A stretch of DNA of 64,000 bases from Botrimarina mediterranea (GCF_007753265.1 NZ_CP036349.1:3691363-3755362); one strand, 5' to 3'. Shown: positions 39,330 through 48,600, counted from the stretch's first letter. Translations and numbers: made by a program. The notes: generated by a model not told the origin, from the sequence alone.

Positions 39330-39413
39330 TTCACCACAAAGGAACGGAGGCACAATGAGGCGGGGTCCGACCCGTCCTTAGTTCCTTCGTCACTTTGTGG
39401 TTAACAGGATTTG
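39330..39413. repeat. CACCACAAAG-type inverted repeat (family 3)
   Basis: Left arm GTTCACCACAAAGGAACGGA, right arm TTCCTTCGTCACTTTGTGGT, about 15 matching bases with mismatches. It lies between the terminator and the AAA+ gene. Confidence 0.75.
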
Positions 39414-39485
39414 AATTGCTGGGCAGGCGAGGCTTGGCGCCTACAATTGAGCTCCCCGCCTCGCACCCCCACCAGCTTCCCACCG

Positions 39486-40967
39486 ATGTCCAACCCCAAC
39501 TTGGATCGCCCCCGCAATCTCGCGGAGCTCCGTAACTCCGGCTGGCATAGCAAGACCGTCAAGCAAGAAGTCCACGACAACTTCCTCCGCAAGCTCCGCA
39601 GCGGTGAGGAACTGTTCCCGGGCATCATCGGCTACGATGAAACCGTCATCCCGGAGCTGAACATCGCGTTGCTCGCGCAGCACGACCTCTTGTTCCTCGG
39701 CGAGAAGGGCCAGGCGAAGAGCCGACTGATGCGGCGGTTGGTCGATTTCCTCGATGAGGCGATCCCCTACATCGATGACCGTAAGATCCCGCTACACGAC
39801 GATCCCTACAAGCCGATCACGTCGCGCGGGCGGATGCTCGTCAACGGCACGCCAGCGGACGAGGTGCCGATCGCATGGTGGCGCCGCGAGGACCGCTACG
39901 CCGAACGCCTTGCGCCAGGCACCAAGTTTGCCGACCTCATCGGTGAGATCGACCCCGCGATGCTGGCGGCGGGCGTCAGCATGGGCGCCGAAGAGTCGCT
40001 GCACTTCGGCCTGATTCCGCGGATGCACCGCGGCTTGTTTGCGATGAACGAGCTGCCCGAGCTCGACGAGCTGGTGCAAGTCGGTCTCTTCAACATCCTC
40101 GAAGAACGCGACGTGCAGATCCGCGGCTATCCCATCAAGTTCGACATCGACGTGATGATCCTCTTCAGCGCCAACCCCGCGACCTACAACCGCTCGGGCA
40201 AAGTGATCCCGCAGCTCAAGGACCGCATCGGCTCGCTCATCCACACGCACTATCCGCTGGAACGCACGCTGGGGGTGGAGATCTTGGAGCAAGAGGTTGT
40301 TACGAGGGACGAGGGGCTAGGGACGGGGGACGAGGGTGATGACCCTGACTCCCCTCGTCCCCCGTCCCCCGTCCCTAACCCCTCCGTCATCGTTCCCTAC
40401 TTCATGAAAGAGCTGATCGAAGAGATCAGCCGGGCCGCCCGGCTTTCGAAGTACGTGGACCATGACTCGGGCGTGTCAGCGCGGCTGTCGCTGGCGAACT
40501 ACCGGACGATGATCGCCTCGGCGCGGCACCGCGCGGCGGTGCTCGGCGAAGAGACGGCCGTGCCACGGATCAGCGACCTGGGGCACCTCTACGCCAGCTC
40601 GCTGGGGAAGCTCGAGCTCGATCTGATGGGGTCGCACCAGATGTCCGAGCGGCAGGTCCTCGACGCGGTCATCGCCCAGGCGATCGCCACGGTGTTCAGC
40701 GAGTACGTCGAAGAGCACGGCTTGGCCGAGATCGCCGAGGTCTTCTCGCAGGGCGTCCGCGTCGAAGTCGGCGACATGTTGCCGTCTTCGCACTACGCTA
40801 CCTTGCTGAAGCGCGTCCCACCGGCGTGGGACAAGGCGTTCGAGGTCAACGCGTCGCAAGACCCCGCGGTACGGGCGAGCTGCGTCGAGTTCGTCCTCGC
40901 TGGGCTCTACGCCACCGACCGTATCAGCCGCAGCCAACAGCACGGGCGGATCGTGTATGAGACCTGA
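39486..40967 (+). CDS. AAA+ ATPase, magnesium-chelatase/MoxR type, with inserted repeat segment
   Basis: The ATG at 39486 gives 493 residues. Walker A is GEKGQAKS at 72-79, with Ala where the usual Gly stands; Walker B-like [14 protein letters not shown] and sensor-type [13 protein letters not shown] follow, all in the magnesium-chelatase ChlI/BchI pattern. Residues about 272-300 are encoded by a G/C-rich palindromic repeat (40303-40387) and read [20 protein letters not shown] and onward, a segment unlike the flanking helices. Such ATPases usually pair with a von Willebrand A protein; none is adjacent. Function is likely a chaperone-like remodelling ATPase. Confidence 0.88.
   Translation: MSNPNLDRPRNLAELRNSGWHSKTVKQEVHDNFLRKLRSGEELFPGIIGYDETVIPELNIALLAQHDLLFLGEKGQAKSRLMRRLVDFLDEAIPYIDDRKIPLHDDPYKPITSRGRMLVNGTPADEVPIAWWRREDRYAERLAPGTKFADLIGEIDPAMLAAGVSMGAEESLHFGLIPRMHRGLFAMNELPELDELVQVGLFNILEERDVQIRGYPIKFDIDVMILFSANPATYNRSGKVIPQLKDRIGSLIHTHYPLERTLGVEILEQEVVTRDEGLGTGDEGDDPDSPRPPSPVPNPSVIVPYFMKELIEEISRAARLSKYVDHDSGVSARLSLANYRTMIASARHRAAVLGEETAVPRISDLGHLYASSLGKLELDLMGSHQMSERQVLDAVIAQAIATVFSEYVEEHGLAEIAEVFSQGVRVEVGDMLPSSHYATLLKRVPPAWDKAFEVNASQDPAVRASCVEFVLAGLYATDRISRSQQHGRIVYET
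40303..40387. repeat. G/C-run palindrome inserted in frame within the AAA+ gene
   Basis: CGAGGGACGAGGGGCTAGGG (from 40303) is the inverted match of CCCGTCCCTAACCCCTCCGT (to about 40387), with GGGGGACGAGGG and CCCTCGTCCCCC pairing inside. The reading frame passes through without a stop and returns to conserved sequence ([13 protein letters not shown]). Confidence 0.88.
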
Positions 40968-40998
40968 GGTGTGAGACCTGAGGCTTGAGAATCTATGG

Positions 40999-41088
40999 CT
41001 GTGGGAGGCGCCTCCAGACGCCGATTTCGGCATGCCGGGCGAACACGGCATGGTGTGCATAATCGACGTCTAGAGACGCCTCCCACAA
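40999..41088. repeat. Family 1 hairpin repeat, copy C
   Basis: Left arm TGTGGGAGGCGCCTCCAGAC, right arm TCTAGAGACGCCTCCCACAA. The core holds CGGCATGGTGTGC, the reverse complement of the GCACCATGCCG core in copies B and D, so this copy is inverted relative to them. Confidence 0.85.
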
Positions 41089-41192
41089 TTTGATCGCCCA
41101 CGAGATCGAATCTCACGAATTGACTCGAACAAGAAAGGCATTTCGATATGATTCGTTCGATTAGTGGGCCTTTATCCTGAACAAGAGAAAGC

Positions 41193-41813
41193 ATGGACAC
41201 CCTCACCGCCATCCAAGAACGTCGCGCCGTCAAGCATTACGACCCCAAATTTGAGATGCCCGAAGCCGACTACGATCGGCTGATGGACCTTGCGCTATTA
41301 GCGCCGACGTCATTCAACATTCAGAACTGGCGGTTCGTCGTCGTCCGCGACGCCGAGCAGAAGAAGAAGCTCCGCGCCGCCGCATGGGACCAAGCCCAAG
41401 TGACCGACGCTTGCCTGGCGATCGTCATCTGCGGCGACCCCAAATCGTGGGCCAAGTCCCCCGAGCGCTATTGGCGGAACGCGCCGCAGTCGACGCAAGA
41501 CGTTCTGGTGCCCATGATAGAGCAGTTCTACAGCAACTCCGGCGAACAGGTGCAGCATGACGAGGTCATGCGCTCCGCCGGCATCGCGGGCCAGACGATC
41601 ATGCTCGCCGCCAAGGCGATGGGTTACGATTCGTGCCCGATGATCGGCTTCGACGCCGAGCAGGTCGCCGAGTTGATTGGACTCCCGGAGGGCCACGCGA
41701 TCGGCTTCATGGTCGTCGTCGGCAAGGCGCTCAAGCCCGCGCATCCGCGCGGCGGGCAACTCGACAAGTCCGAGGTGGTTTACACCGACCGCTATCCCGC
41801 CAACGCAAGCTAG
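41193..41813 (+). CDS. Nitroreductase family protein
   Basis: A 206-residue FMN-dependent nitroreductase-fold protein. The N-terminal IQERRAVKHYDP, the APTSFNIQNWRFVVV phosphate-binding segment and the late YDSCPMIGFDAEQVAELIGLP block match the family and its length. It should reduce nitro compounds, quinones or similar acceptors with NAD(P)H. No linked gene indicates the natural substrate. Confidence 0.92.
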   Translation: MDTLTAIQERRAVKHYDPKFEMPEADYDRLMDLALLAPTSFNIQNWRFVVVRDAEQKKKLRAAAWDQAQVTDACLAIVICGDPKSWAKSPERYWRNAPQSTQDVLVPMIEQFYSNSGEQVQHDEVMRSAGIAGQTIMLAAKAMGYDSCPMIGFDAEQVAELIGLPEGHAIGFMVVVGKALKPAHPRGGQLDKSEVVYTDRYPANAS

Positions 41814-41858
41814 TGGGGCAGGGCGGGGGTAAACCGATCGACCTCTGCAATCCTCTTC

Positions 41859-41889
41859 AGTAGGAGGCGTCGCCGACGCCTCCTACTGT
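41859..41889. repeat. Short perfect palindrome related to family 1 arms
   Basis: CAGTAGGAGGCGTCG (41859-41873) and CGACGCCTCCTACTG (41875-41889) are exact reverse complements around one base. It lies 46 bases after the nitroreductase stop and shares the GGAGGCGTC / GACGCCTCC core with the arms of copy C, with almost no spacer. It may act as a terminator hairpin. Confidence 0.75.
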
Positions 41890-41909
41890 TGTTCAATCAT
41901 GAGGTTTTT

Positions 41910-41938
41910 TGACGTAGCGCGCGGAACGGGTTAGCATC
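41910..41938 (+). promoter_or_regulatory. Predicted sigma-70-type promoter of the DUF1559 gene
   Basis: TTGACG (41910-41915) and TAGCAT (41933-41938) are separated by 17 bases, 32 bases before the ATG. Confidence 0.6.
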
Positions 41939-41969
41939 CGGGCATCAATTGCCCCGTGGAGCGAACCCA

Positions 41970-43640
41970 ATGCCTTCGTTAATCTCGTCTTACTGCCTCC
42001 GCCCTATCGTCGCCGCCGCGACGGCGCTTTCGCCGATTGCCTCGATCCGCGCCGATGAGGCAGCGCGTGTTTCGCATCTGACGCCGCAATCGATTGCCGC
42101 GGTGACAGTGCGACTCGCCAACGCCGCCAAATCGCCCGTGATGCAACAGTATCCGGTCGAAGTCCTCGCCGCGGCGACGAAGGACTTCTTGGGCGTACCG
42201 CTCGGCGCTATTGACCGCGTCACCGCGATGGTCGAACCGCCGGTCGGTGTCAGCCCTCAGTACGCCATCGTGCTAGAGTCCTCGCGGCCGATCTCGTTCG
42301 ACAACTTCCGCGCGGAACTCACCGAGCACACGACGCCCGGCGAGCTGCTCGGCCGCCCGATGCTAGAAAGCAGTGAGGGCATGAAGCCGAGCTTCTGCCT
42401 CCTCGATGACCAGACTCTCGCTGTGGGGCCGCGGTTGTTCCTCAAGCGGCTAGTGCGCGGCGTGAAGGCGGGGCAGAGCGAACTGCAAGAGTTGATGACC
42501 ACGGAGGACGCCCTACAAAACGATCTACACGCGGCCGTGACGCTCGGGCCGTTGCGTCCTGTCATGGAGATGGGGATCACGGCTGCGAAGCAAGAGATCG
42601 ATCCTGAGGCGTTGCCGTTCCTTGAAGGAATCTTGCTTATCGATCGGATCGTGCTCGCTGTCGATCTCGATAGCGAGCGGGGCAGCTCCTTGACTGCCAA
42701 CGCCGTCAGCTCTGCGGCAGCCGATGAGATCGAACGGTTGATCGCCGACGGATACGCTCGCCTGAGGGAGAAGTTGCTTGAGGACAGCGACTTTAACGAG
42801 AAAGTACGCAATCACCCAGAAGCGACGATGCGGGCGTGGGGCGACTACTGGCTCCGGATCATGGACCAGTACGCCCTGTCGCTCGGCGAAATGCGGCAGG
42901 GTGAGACCACCTTCGTCCTAGCAAAGGTCGGGCCGGGCTCCTATCAATCGCAGGCCACGATCCTGGCCATTGCCGGCGTCATGACATCGCTGCTCTTGCC
43001 GGCCGTGCAAGCCGCGCGTGAAGCGGCGCGGCGCAACGCCTCGACAAACAACGTCAAACAGATCTTGCTGGCGATGCTCAACCACGAATCGACGTTCAGC
43101 CGACTACCCGCCCAAGCCATCTGCGATTCTGACGGCAAGCCCTTGTTGAGCTGGCGCGTCGCCATCCTGCCGTTTATCGAGCAGAGCGCGCTCTACGAGA
43201 AGTTTCACCTCGACGAGCCGTGGGACAGCCCCCACAACATCAAGCTCCTGGCGGAGATGCCGGCGGATTACTTGGACCCCTCGTCCGGCATGGCGGCGGA
43301 AGACGGTAAGACCCACTATCTCGCCGTCTCCGGCGAAGGAACCGCCTTCGCGGGCAAGCCCGAGGGCGTCCGGCTCGCCGAGTTCTCCGACGGCCTGTCG
43401 CGATCCGTCATCGTCGTGCAGGTGAACGACGCCCACGCCGTTGAATGGACCAAGCCAGTCGACTACGACACGGCGGCGAACGCTGATAACCCGACGGCTG
43501 GCATTGGCGAGCTGCATCCGGGCGTCTTCGTAACCGGCTTTGCCGATGGTCACGTCGTCCCCACGCCGGTATCGATCACCCCCGAGGAGTTCGCGGCGGG
43601 CGCCTCGATTGCCGGTGGCGAGACGACGGAGTGGCCTTAG
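41970..43640 (+). CDS. DUF1559-type protein with an N-terminal extra domain
   Basis: The ATG at 41970 has GGAG eight bases upstream. A signal peptide (ending ASIRA) leads into about 300 residues unlike other DUF1559 proteins, with alternating helical and beta segments. A single hydrophobic helix (ILAIAGVMTSLLLPAVQ) then begins the DUF1559 module: [40 protein letters not shown] and GELHPGVFVTGFADGHV. Here the prepilin-like helix is internal, not N-terminal, so prepilin processing is unlikely. Function unknown. Confidence 0.85.
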   Translation: MPSLISSYCLRPIVAAATALSPIASIRADEAARVSHLTPQSIAAVTVRLANAAKSPVMQQYPVEVLAAATKDFLGVPLGAIDRVTAMVEPPVGVSPQYAIVLESSRPISFDNFRAELTEHTTPGELLGRPMLESSEGMKPSFCLLDDQTLAVGPRLFLKRLVRGVKAGQSELQELMTTEDALQNDLHAAVTLGPLRPVMEMGITAAKQEIDPEALPFLEGILLIDRIVLAVDLDSERGSSLTANAVSSAAADEIERLIADGYARLREKLLEDSDFNEKVRNHPEATMRAWGDYWLRIMDQYALSLGEMRQGETTFVLAKVGPGSYQSQATILAIAGVMTSLLLPAVQAAREAARRNASTNNVKQILLAMLNHESTFSRLPAQAICDSDGKPLLSWRVAILPFIEQSALYEKFHLDEPWDSPHNIKLLAEMPADYLDPSSGMAAEDGKTHYLAVSGEGTAFAGKPEGVRLAEFSDGLSRSVIVVQVNDAHAVEWTKPVDYDTAANADNPTAGIGELHPGVFVTGFADGHVVPTPVSITPEEFAAGASIAGGETTEWP

Positions 43641-43837
43641 CGGGTCGGCTTCCGCACCGGCAACGGCGCGGGCGTGAGACCTAGGGCGACCGCCAGACGC
43701 ATCTGCAACTCGAACGCCTCGAGGCGGCGATGGCGTTGCTCGCGGTGGCTCCAGTTGCCGCGAACCTCGTCGCAGGCCCGGCGTAGACGACGGCGGGCAA
43801 CAGCGGCGGCTTTCTTTGTCAGGGCGAGGGGCATCAT
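43637..43837 (-). CDS. Small basic protein, 66 residues
   Basis: The ATG at 43837 has AAGGA seven bases upstream. The product is strongly basic in its first half (TKKAAAVARRRLRRACDEVR) and helical. It overlaps the end of the DUF1559 gene by four bases tail to tail. No family is recognised; support is the ribosome site and an uninterrupted frame, so it is tentative. Confidence 0.42.
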   Translation of the reverse strand: MMPLALTKKAAAVARRRLRRACDEVRGNWSHREQRHRRLEAFELQMRLAVALGLTPAPLPVRKPTR

Positions 43838-43959
43838 TCCGGTCCTTGGTCGTGGGCGACGGCAGTCCGCCGCAGTGATGCTGCTTGGTACGCTCCGCAG
43901 ACGCCAAGAGTTCCCCAAACCGGTCGTTTCGTCAGCCAGCAAAGCCCGAGTTTATGCGA

Positions 43960-44026
43960 GCCGGGAGACATGGATCCCCGGCGTGAAGCGGGTACCCGGC
44001 ATCCTTCGGGGACTGACGTCTCCCTG
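43960..44026. repeat. Family 2 hairpin repeat, copy 1
   Basis: Starts GCCGGGAGACATGGATCCCC and ends TTCGGGGACTGACGTCTCCC, with GCGGGTACCCGG in the middle. The copy at 53394 matches most positions. Confidence 0.75.
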
Positions 44027-44089
44027 AACGATCCGGCAGGGTCGGAGCTGCGCCCGTCAAGAAACGGAGCAGGGCAGGGGGCGCCACAT

Positions 44090-45115
44090 TTAAGCCGGCG
44101 CGTGCGAGCGCTCGACGAGCTTCGCCAGCAGCGCGCTTGCCGCGCCGGAATCGATCGCGTCGCCCGCCAGCAGTGCGCCGGTGCGGGGGCCGTCGGCGAC
44201 TTCTGCGGCGATCAATGCCGCGGCCGCGTTAAGGACGACAATATCGCGGGCCGTGCCCGGCTGTCCCTTGAGGATTTTGCGGATGACCATGGCGCTATGG
44301 GCGGGGCTCTCCACCTCCAAGCCTGAAGTAGCGCCGCGCTCCAAACCAAAATCCTCGGGCGTCCAGCGGTACTCGCGCACCGAATCTTCGACGACCTCGG
44401 ACACATGCGTTGTCCCCGAGACCGTCACGTCACCCAGCCCGTCCTCGCCGCTGACCACGAGGGTCCGCTCGGTCCCGAGGCGCTGCATCGCGCCGGCGAG
44501 CAGCGGCCGCAGTTCCGGCAGACCGGCGCCCAGGACCTGCCGGGTCGCTCGCGCTGGGTTGGCCAGCGGCCCCAGCACGTTGAAGATCGTACGGATGCCG
44601 AGTTGTTTGCGGACCGCGCTGACGTGCTTCATCGACGGGTGCATCAGCGGCGCGAAGCAGAAGCAGATGCCCAACTCGTCGAGGCACGCCTCCACCTGGG
44701 CGACCGAGGCCTCGATGTTCACGCCCAGCTCCGCCAGCACGTCGGCCGAGCCGGTGCGGCTGGTGATGCTGCGGTTGCCGTGTTTGGCGACCGACGCGCC
44801 GGCCGCCGCCGCGACGATCGCCGCGGTGGTGCTCACATTGAACGTCTTCGACCCGCCGCCGCCCGTGCCGCAGGTGTCGACCAACCGCGGCCGACTCGTG
44901 TTTATCGGCGTCATGTGTTCACGCAACGCCATCGCCGCGCCGGCGACCTCTTCGACCGTTTCGCCCTTGCGAGCCAGAGTCGAGAGGAACTGTCCGATCT
45001 GATGATCCGCAACACTCCCGGACATCATGTCGCCGATCGCCGCCCGCATCTCGTCGATTGAGAGGTCCTCGCCGGCCGTCAGGCGGCCCAGTGCTGTGGC
45101 GAGAGGGGAGGGCAT
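44090..45115 (-). CDS. trpD: Anthranilate phosphoribosyltransferase
   Basis: The ATG at 45115 gives 341 residues, the usual length; a start at 45175 would add 20. The PRPP-binding VDTCGTGGGGSKTFNVST, KHGNRSITS and the LGIRTIFNVLGPLANPA block are intact. It transfers the phosphoribosyl group to anthranilate in tryptophan synthesis. No other trp gene is adjacent. It is divergent from the nucleoside hydrolase gene with 156 bases between the starts. Confidence 0.96.
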   Translation of the reverse strand: MPSPLATALGRLTAGEDLSIDEMRAAIGDMMSGSVADHQIGQFLSTLARKGETVEEVAGAAMALREHMTPINTSRPRLVDTCGTGGGGSKTFNVSTTAAIVAAAAGASVAKHGNRSITSRTGSADVLAELGVNIEASVAQVEACLDELGICFCFAPLMHPSMKHVSAVRKQLGIRTIFNVLGPLANPARATRQVLGAGLPELRPLLAGAMQRLGTERTLVVSGEDGLGDVTVSGTTHVSEVVEDSVREYRWTPEDFGLERGATSGLEVESPAHSAMVIRKILKGQPGTARDIVVLNAAAALIAAEVADGPRTGALLAGDAIDSGAASALLAKLVERSHAPA

Positions 45116-45271
45116 GTCGTCGGGGCTCGGCTGGGAGAACGGCGGCCGCCTCGCGGGCAGCTCCGAGGCGGACACAGACCGCCGCGGTAAGAAACCGCAT
45201 TGCAGCCAGCCCGCTCGTCGGGGATAACCCGCATAGAATACCCCGCCCCTCCTTTAGCCGACAGCCGCCCG

Positions 45272-46201
45272 ATGCCACGCAAAGTGATCCTCGACCTCGA
45301 CCCTGGCGTCGATGACGCGGTAGCGATCTGCGTCGCGCTGGCCGATCCCAATCTAGAAGTGATCGCGGTGACGGCCACCGGCGGCGCCGTCTCGCCGGAC
45401 CAAGCGTCGCGGAACTTGCAGGCGATCGTCGAGCGGATCGACCCGCCCCGACGGCCGCGGATCGGCGTCGCCGACGCGCTGCAGCCGCTACGGACCGACG
45501 CCCGCGACCTCCACGGCGCCAACGGCCTCTGCGGAGCCGAACTCCCCGTCGCAGAAAAAGCCAACCGGCACCTTTCGCCGAAGGTGATCGCCGAAGAGGT
45601 CCGCGCCAACCCCGGCGAGATCGTCCTGATTGGTGGCGGCCCGATGTCGAACGTCGCCGCCGTCCTGACGCGCGAGCGCGACGCCGCCGAGACGCTGCTC
45701 GACGTCGTCGTCCAAGGCGGCAGCGTCGCCGTTGGTGGAGACGTCACCGCAGCGGCCGAGTTCAACGTCTACTGCGACGCCGGCTCGGCGCGCGAAGTCT
45801 TCCGCAGCAACCTGATCCCGACCGTCGTACCGCTCGATGTGGTCGGTTCTATGAGCTTCAGCTACGACTTGCTCGACTTCGTTCGCAACCGCGATTCGCG
45901 AACCTGCCGACTTCTCGCCGAACTCTTGCCCGGGTACTACCGCGCCTACCGTCAACGCTTTGGCATCGAAGGCGTCCGCTTGCATGCGCTGGTCGCCCTG
46001 CTCGCCGCCGCGTACCCGGGCATCGCCAAGGCGACGCCGATGTACGCCGATGTCGAGACCTCTGGCGAACTGACGCACGGCGCCACCGTCTTCGACCGCC
46101 GCGACGTGCCCGGCGGCGAAGTCAATGTCGAAGTCGTGATGTCGATCGACGCCGAAGCGGCGCGAGACATTGTGTTCCGCGCGCTCGATCAGGCCGTGTG
46201 A
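45272..46201 (+). CDS. Nucleoside hydrolase (IunH family)
   Basis: The ATG at 45272 places DLDPGVDDAVA, the calcium-binding signature, at residues 7-17, so the 24 upstream codons are discarded. ANGLCGAELP, LIGGGPMSNVAAVLTRE and the AEFNVYCDAGSAREV block also match. The 309-residue enzyme should cleave the N-glycosidic bond of ribonucleosides in salvage. The base at the second metal position and nucleoside specificity cannot be told from sequence. Confidence 0.91.
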   Translation: MPRKVILDLDPGVDDAVAICVALADPNLEVIAVTATGGAVSPDQASRNLQAIVERIDPPRRPRIGVADALQPLRTDARDLHGANGLCGAELPVAEKANRHLSPKVIAEEVRANPGEIVLIGGGPMSNVAAVLTRERDAAETLLDVVVQGGSVAVGGDVTAAAEFNVYCDAGSAREVFRSNLIPTVVPLDVVGSMSFSYDLLDFVRNRDSRTCRLLAELLPGYYRAYRQRFGIEGVRLHALVALLAAAYPGIAKATPMYADVETSGELTHGATVFDRRDVPGGEVNVEVVMSIDAEAARDIVFRALDQAV

Positions 46202-46300
46202 GCAACTGCGGTGTGAGCAACTTCTGAAGTTCAACAGGGCTGTTAGCGGTCAGCTTACCAGCGGTCAGCTCTCAGCCTTCTGAAGGATCGCTGTGCGATT

Positions 46301-46390
46301 CTGTGGGAGGGGTCTCCAGACCCCGATTTCGCGCACCATGCCGATTTGGGATGGAGACCGTGATCGGGGTCTGGAGACCCCTCCTACAAA
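46301..46390. repeat. Family 1 hairpin repeat, copy D
   Basis: The clearest copy: left arm TGTGGGAGGGGTCTCCAGAC (46302 onward) pairs with right arm GTCTGGAGACCCCTCCTACA at 25 of 26 positions when the adjoining CCCGAT / ATCGGG bases are included. The core contains GCACCATGCCG. It lies between the nucleoside hydrolase and GNAT genes, which converge. Confidence 0.9.
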
Positions 46391-46433
46391 TCGCGGCTTC
46401 AGCCCCCTGCCGCGATGATCAATCTAGCGGCGA

Positions 46434-46922
46434 TCAGTCCAGCGGCCGGACGTAGAACAACGCCCCTCCCGCTCCGGGCGCGTAGGCGGCTTGCCGGTAG
46501 CCTGCCGCTTCGTAAACCGCCCGCGCCGGATTGCGCTCTAGCACCTCGAGCGTCAGCCGGCAGCAACCCGTCTCTCGGGCGTACTCTTCGGCCGCGGCGA
46601 GCAGCGCCTTGCCGATTCCTTTGCCACGCATCTCGGACGCGACGGCGATGTCGTGGATGTTCACCAGCGGCCGCGCCTTGAAACTCGAGAACCCGCGAAA
46701 CGCCGTGATGAACCCGATCGGCCGATCGCCGTCGAACGCCAACCAAATGAGCGTCGTCGGATGTTCAATCAACGCGGGAACGATCCGCTCACGCACCTCG
46801 TCGTCGAGCGGCTTCCCATCGCCCAGCGGGTCGCGCGAATACATGTCGAGCACCGCTAGATACGCCGCGGCGTCGGCAGGGGAAGTGAGGTCCGCGCGGC
46901 GAATGAGCACGTCGTTAGGCAT
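46434..46922 (-). CDS. GNAT-family N-acetyltransferase
   Basis: The ATG at 46922 gives 162 residues starting MPNDVLIRRADL. Acetyl-CoA-binding motif A is HDIAVASEMRGKGIGKALL, with motif B around ERNPARAVYEAAGYRQ. Substrate unknown; RimI-like or small-molecule acetylation are both possible. Confidence 0.9.
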   Translation of the reverse strand: MPNDVLIRRADLTSPADAAAYLAVLDMYSRDPLGDGKPLDDEVRERIVPALIEHPTTLIWLAFDGDRPIGFITAFRGFSSFKARPLVNIHDIAVASEMRGKGIGKALLAAAEEYARETGCCRLTLEVLERNPARAVYEAAGYRQAAYAPGAGGALFYVRPLD

Positions 46923-47021
46923 GTTTGGGGCAGTAAGCGGGCAAAGGTAGCGAAGCGTCAGCAGGGCCGTTTCCAGGCCGTTTCCGGCCTCCGAAACGAA
47001 CATAACAGAGATTATCGGACG

Positions 47022-47612
47022 TTACTGGGAGGGTTGGACGGTTGTGTGCAGCATCCCCTGGCCTGCCGCCCAGGCGGCGAGCCAGCACCACCAAGCGATC
47101 GCCGCTCGCCGTGTGATTGGCTTCGCTTCGACGTCCTTCGCGAGCGCGATCCACGCCGCGCGAGACCGTCCGTAGCCGAGCGCGGCGACGGTGGCGCCAA
47201 TGAGGATCAGCAGCGCGTGCGACCAACCGTTGGCGAGGAACTGGCCCGTGTCGGTGAGTCGTTCGGCGCCGCCGGCCGCCAGGTAGACGCCGCCCGCCAA
47301 CAGGCAGAACGCCGCCCAGGCTCTCAGCACCGGGCCAACGAAACCGGCGCGGATTCGCCATGCCGGCGCCGTCATTTGCGGCGCGATCCAGCCCGACAGA
47401 AACCCGCTCCACAGGACGACGCTCGGCCGCGGATTCGGATCGACCAACGTGTGCGGCAGCCAGCCCGGTCGAAGTTCAACCGCCATGATCTTCCCGCCGG
47501 TGAACATCGCCGCGACGACGTGGCCGAGCTCGTGCGTCAACAGCATCGCCAGCCACATCCAGATCGCCACCGCGATCAAGGCAGCGACCGTCGCCGGGCC
47601 GCCGGCGTTCAC
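47022..47612 (-). CDS. M50-type site-2-protease-like membrane protein
   Basis: The GTG at 47612 overlaps the TGA of accA (GTGA) and has AAGG close upstream, which fixes the start. The 196-residue product has a HELGH zinc motif in its first membrane helix region (LAMLLTHELGHVVAAMFTGG), as in M50 intramembrane metalloproteases, and four or so further helices. No PDZ domain is present and the second LDG-type motif is not obvious, so activity is uncertain. Confidence 0.78.
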   Translation of the reverse strand: MNAGGPATVAALIAVAIWMWLAMLLTHELGHVVAAMFTGGKIMAVELRPGWLPHTLVDPNPRPSVVLWSGFLSGWIAPQMTAPAWRIRAGFVGPVLRAWAAFCLLAGGVYLAAGGAERLTDTGQFLANGWSHALLILIGATVAALGYGRSRAAWIALAKDVEAKPITRRAAIAWWCWLAAWAAGQGMLHTTVQPSQ

Positions 47613-48577
47613 GCCACGCCGCCTTCGAGGAACTGGCCGATATTGCGGAACTTCTCGTAGCGAGCCGCCACCAACTCGTCCTTGGGCTTCTCGCACAGCT
47701 CGCGGAGTTGCTTGATCAGGTACTGCTTGAGCCGCGCCGCCATCTGGTAGTGGTCGCGGTGGGCGCCGCCGAGCGGCTCTTCGATGACATCATCGATCGC
47801 GCCGAGCTCTTGCAGCCGCTTCGACGTGAGTTGAAGCGCCCGGGCGGCGCGGTCGGCGTAGTCGTGGCTCTTCCAGAGGATGCCGGCGCAACCCTCGGGG
47901 CTAATGACCGAGTAGTAAGCGTGCTCGAGGACCGCGACACGGTCGCCGACGCCGATGCCCAGCGCGCCGCCCGAGCCGCCTTCGCCGATCACGACGCAGA
48001 CGATCGGCGTCCGCAGCTTCGACATCAGCAGCATGCTCTCGGCGATCACCTGAGCCTGGCCGCGTTCTTCGGCGCCGATGCCCGGGTACGCGCCCGGCGT
48101 GTCGATCAGGCAGACGATCGGCATGCCGTACTTGGCCGCCATCTTCATCTTGCTCATCGCCTTGCGATAACCCTCGGGGTGCGCGCAGCCGAAGTAGCAC
48201 TCGGTCCGTTCTTTGAACGTCTTGCCTTTGTGGTGACCGACGAGCATCACCTTGAGGCCGTCAAGCTTGGCGAAGCCGGTGCGCAGCGCGCGGTCGTCAC
48301 CGAAGAATTTGTCGCCGTGCAGTTCGACGAACTCATCGAACACCAGCTCGACGTAGTCGGTGAACTTCGGCCGATCCTGCAAGCGGGCGACGCGCACCGT
48401 GTCCCACGCGTCGAGTTTTGAATAAACGTCGCGCGTCGCGTCGGCGAGCTTGCGCTTCATCGCGCGCAGCTCCTCGTGCTGCTCCGGCGTCTTGTCGGGC
48501 GCCGCCTCGTGGCGGCGCACCTCCGCCTCCAGCGCCTGCAGCGACTGCTCAAACTCAAGTCCTGGACCTGCTGACAT
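47609..48577 (-). CDS. accA: Acetyl-CoA carboxylase, carboxyltransferase subunit alpha
   Basis: The ATG at 48577 has AAGGGA upstream and gives 322 residues starting MSAGPGLEFEQSLQALE. The family features are all present: GDDRALRTGFAKLDG, the GHHKGK motif, CLIDTPGAYPGIGAEERGQA, and GEGGSGGALGIGVGD. It carries the carboxyl group to acetyl-CoA in the first step of fatty-acid synthesis, with the AccD subunit, which is not in this window. The downstream M50-like gene is coupled to it. Confidence 0.97.
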   Translation of the reverse strand: MSAGPGLEFEQSLQALEAEVRRHEAAPDKTPEQHEELRAMKRKLADATRDVYSKLDAWDTVRVARLQDRPKFTDYVELVFDEFVELHGDKFFGDDRALRTGFAKLDGLKVMLVGHHKGKTFKERTECYFGCAHPEGYRKAMSKMKMAAKYGMPIVCLIDTPGAYPGIGAEERGQAQVIAESMLLMSKLRTPIVCVVIGEGGSGGALGIGVGDRVAVLEHAYYSVISPEGCAGILWKSHDYADRAARALQLTSKRLQELGAIDDVIEEPLGGAHRDHYQMAARLKQYLIKQLRELCEKPKDELVAARYEKFRNIGQFLEGGVA

Positions 48578-48600
48578 GCTGTTTCCCTTCCTTCTTTCTT

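Noticed and set aside
41122-41154. Promoter TTGACT ... TATGAT before the nitroreductase gene
   Set aside because: The spacer is 21 bases, outside the usual range.
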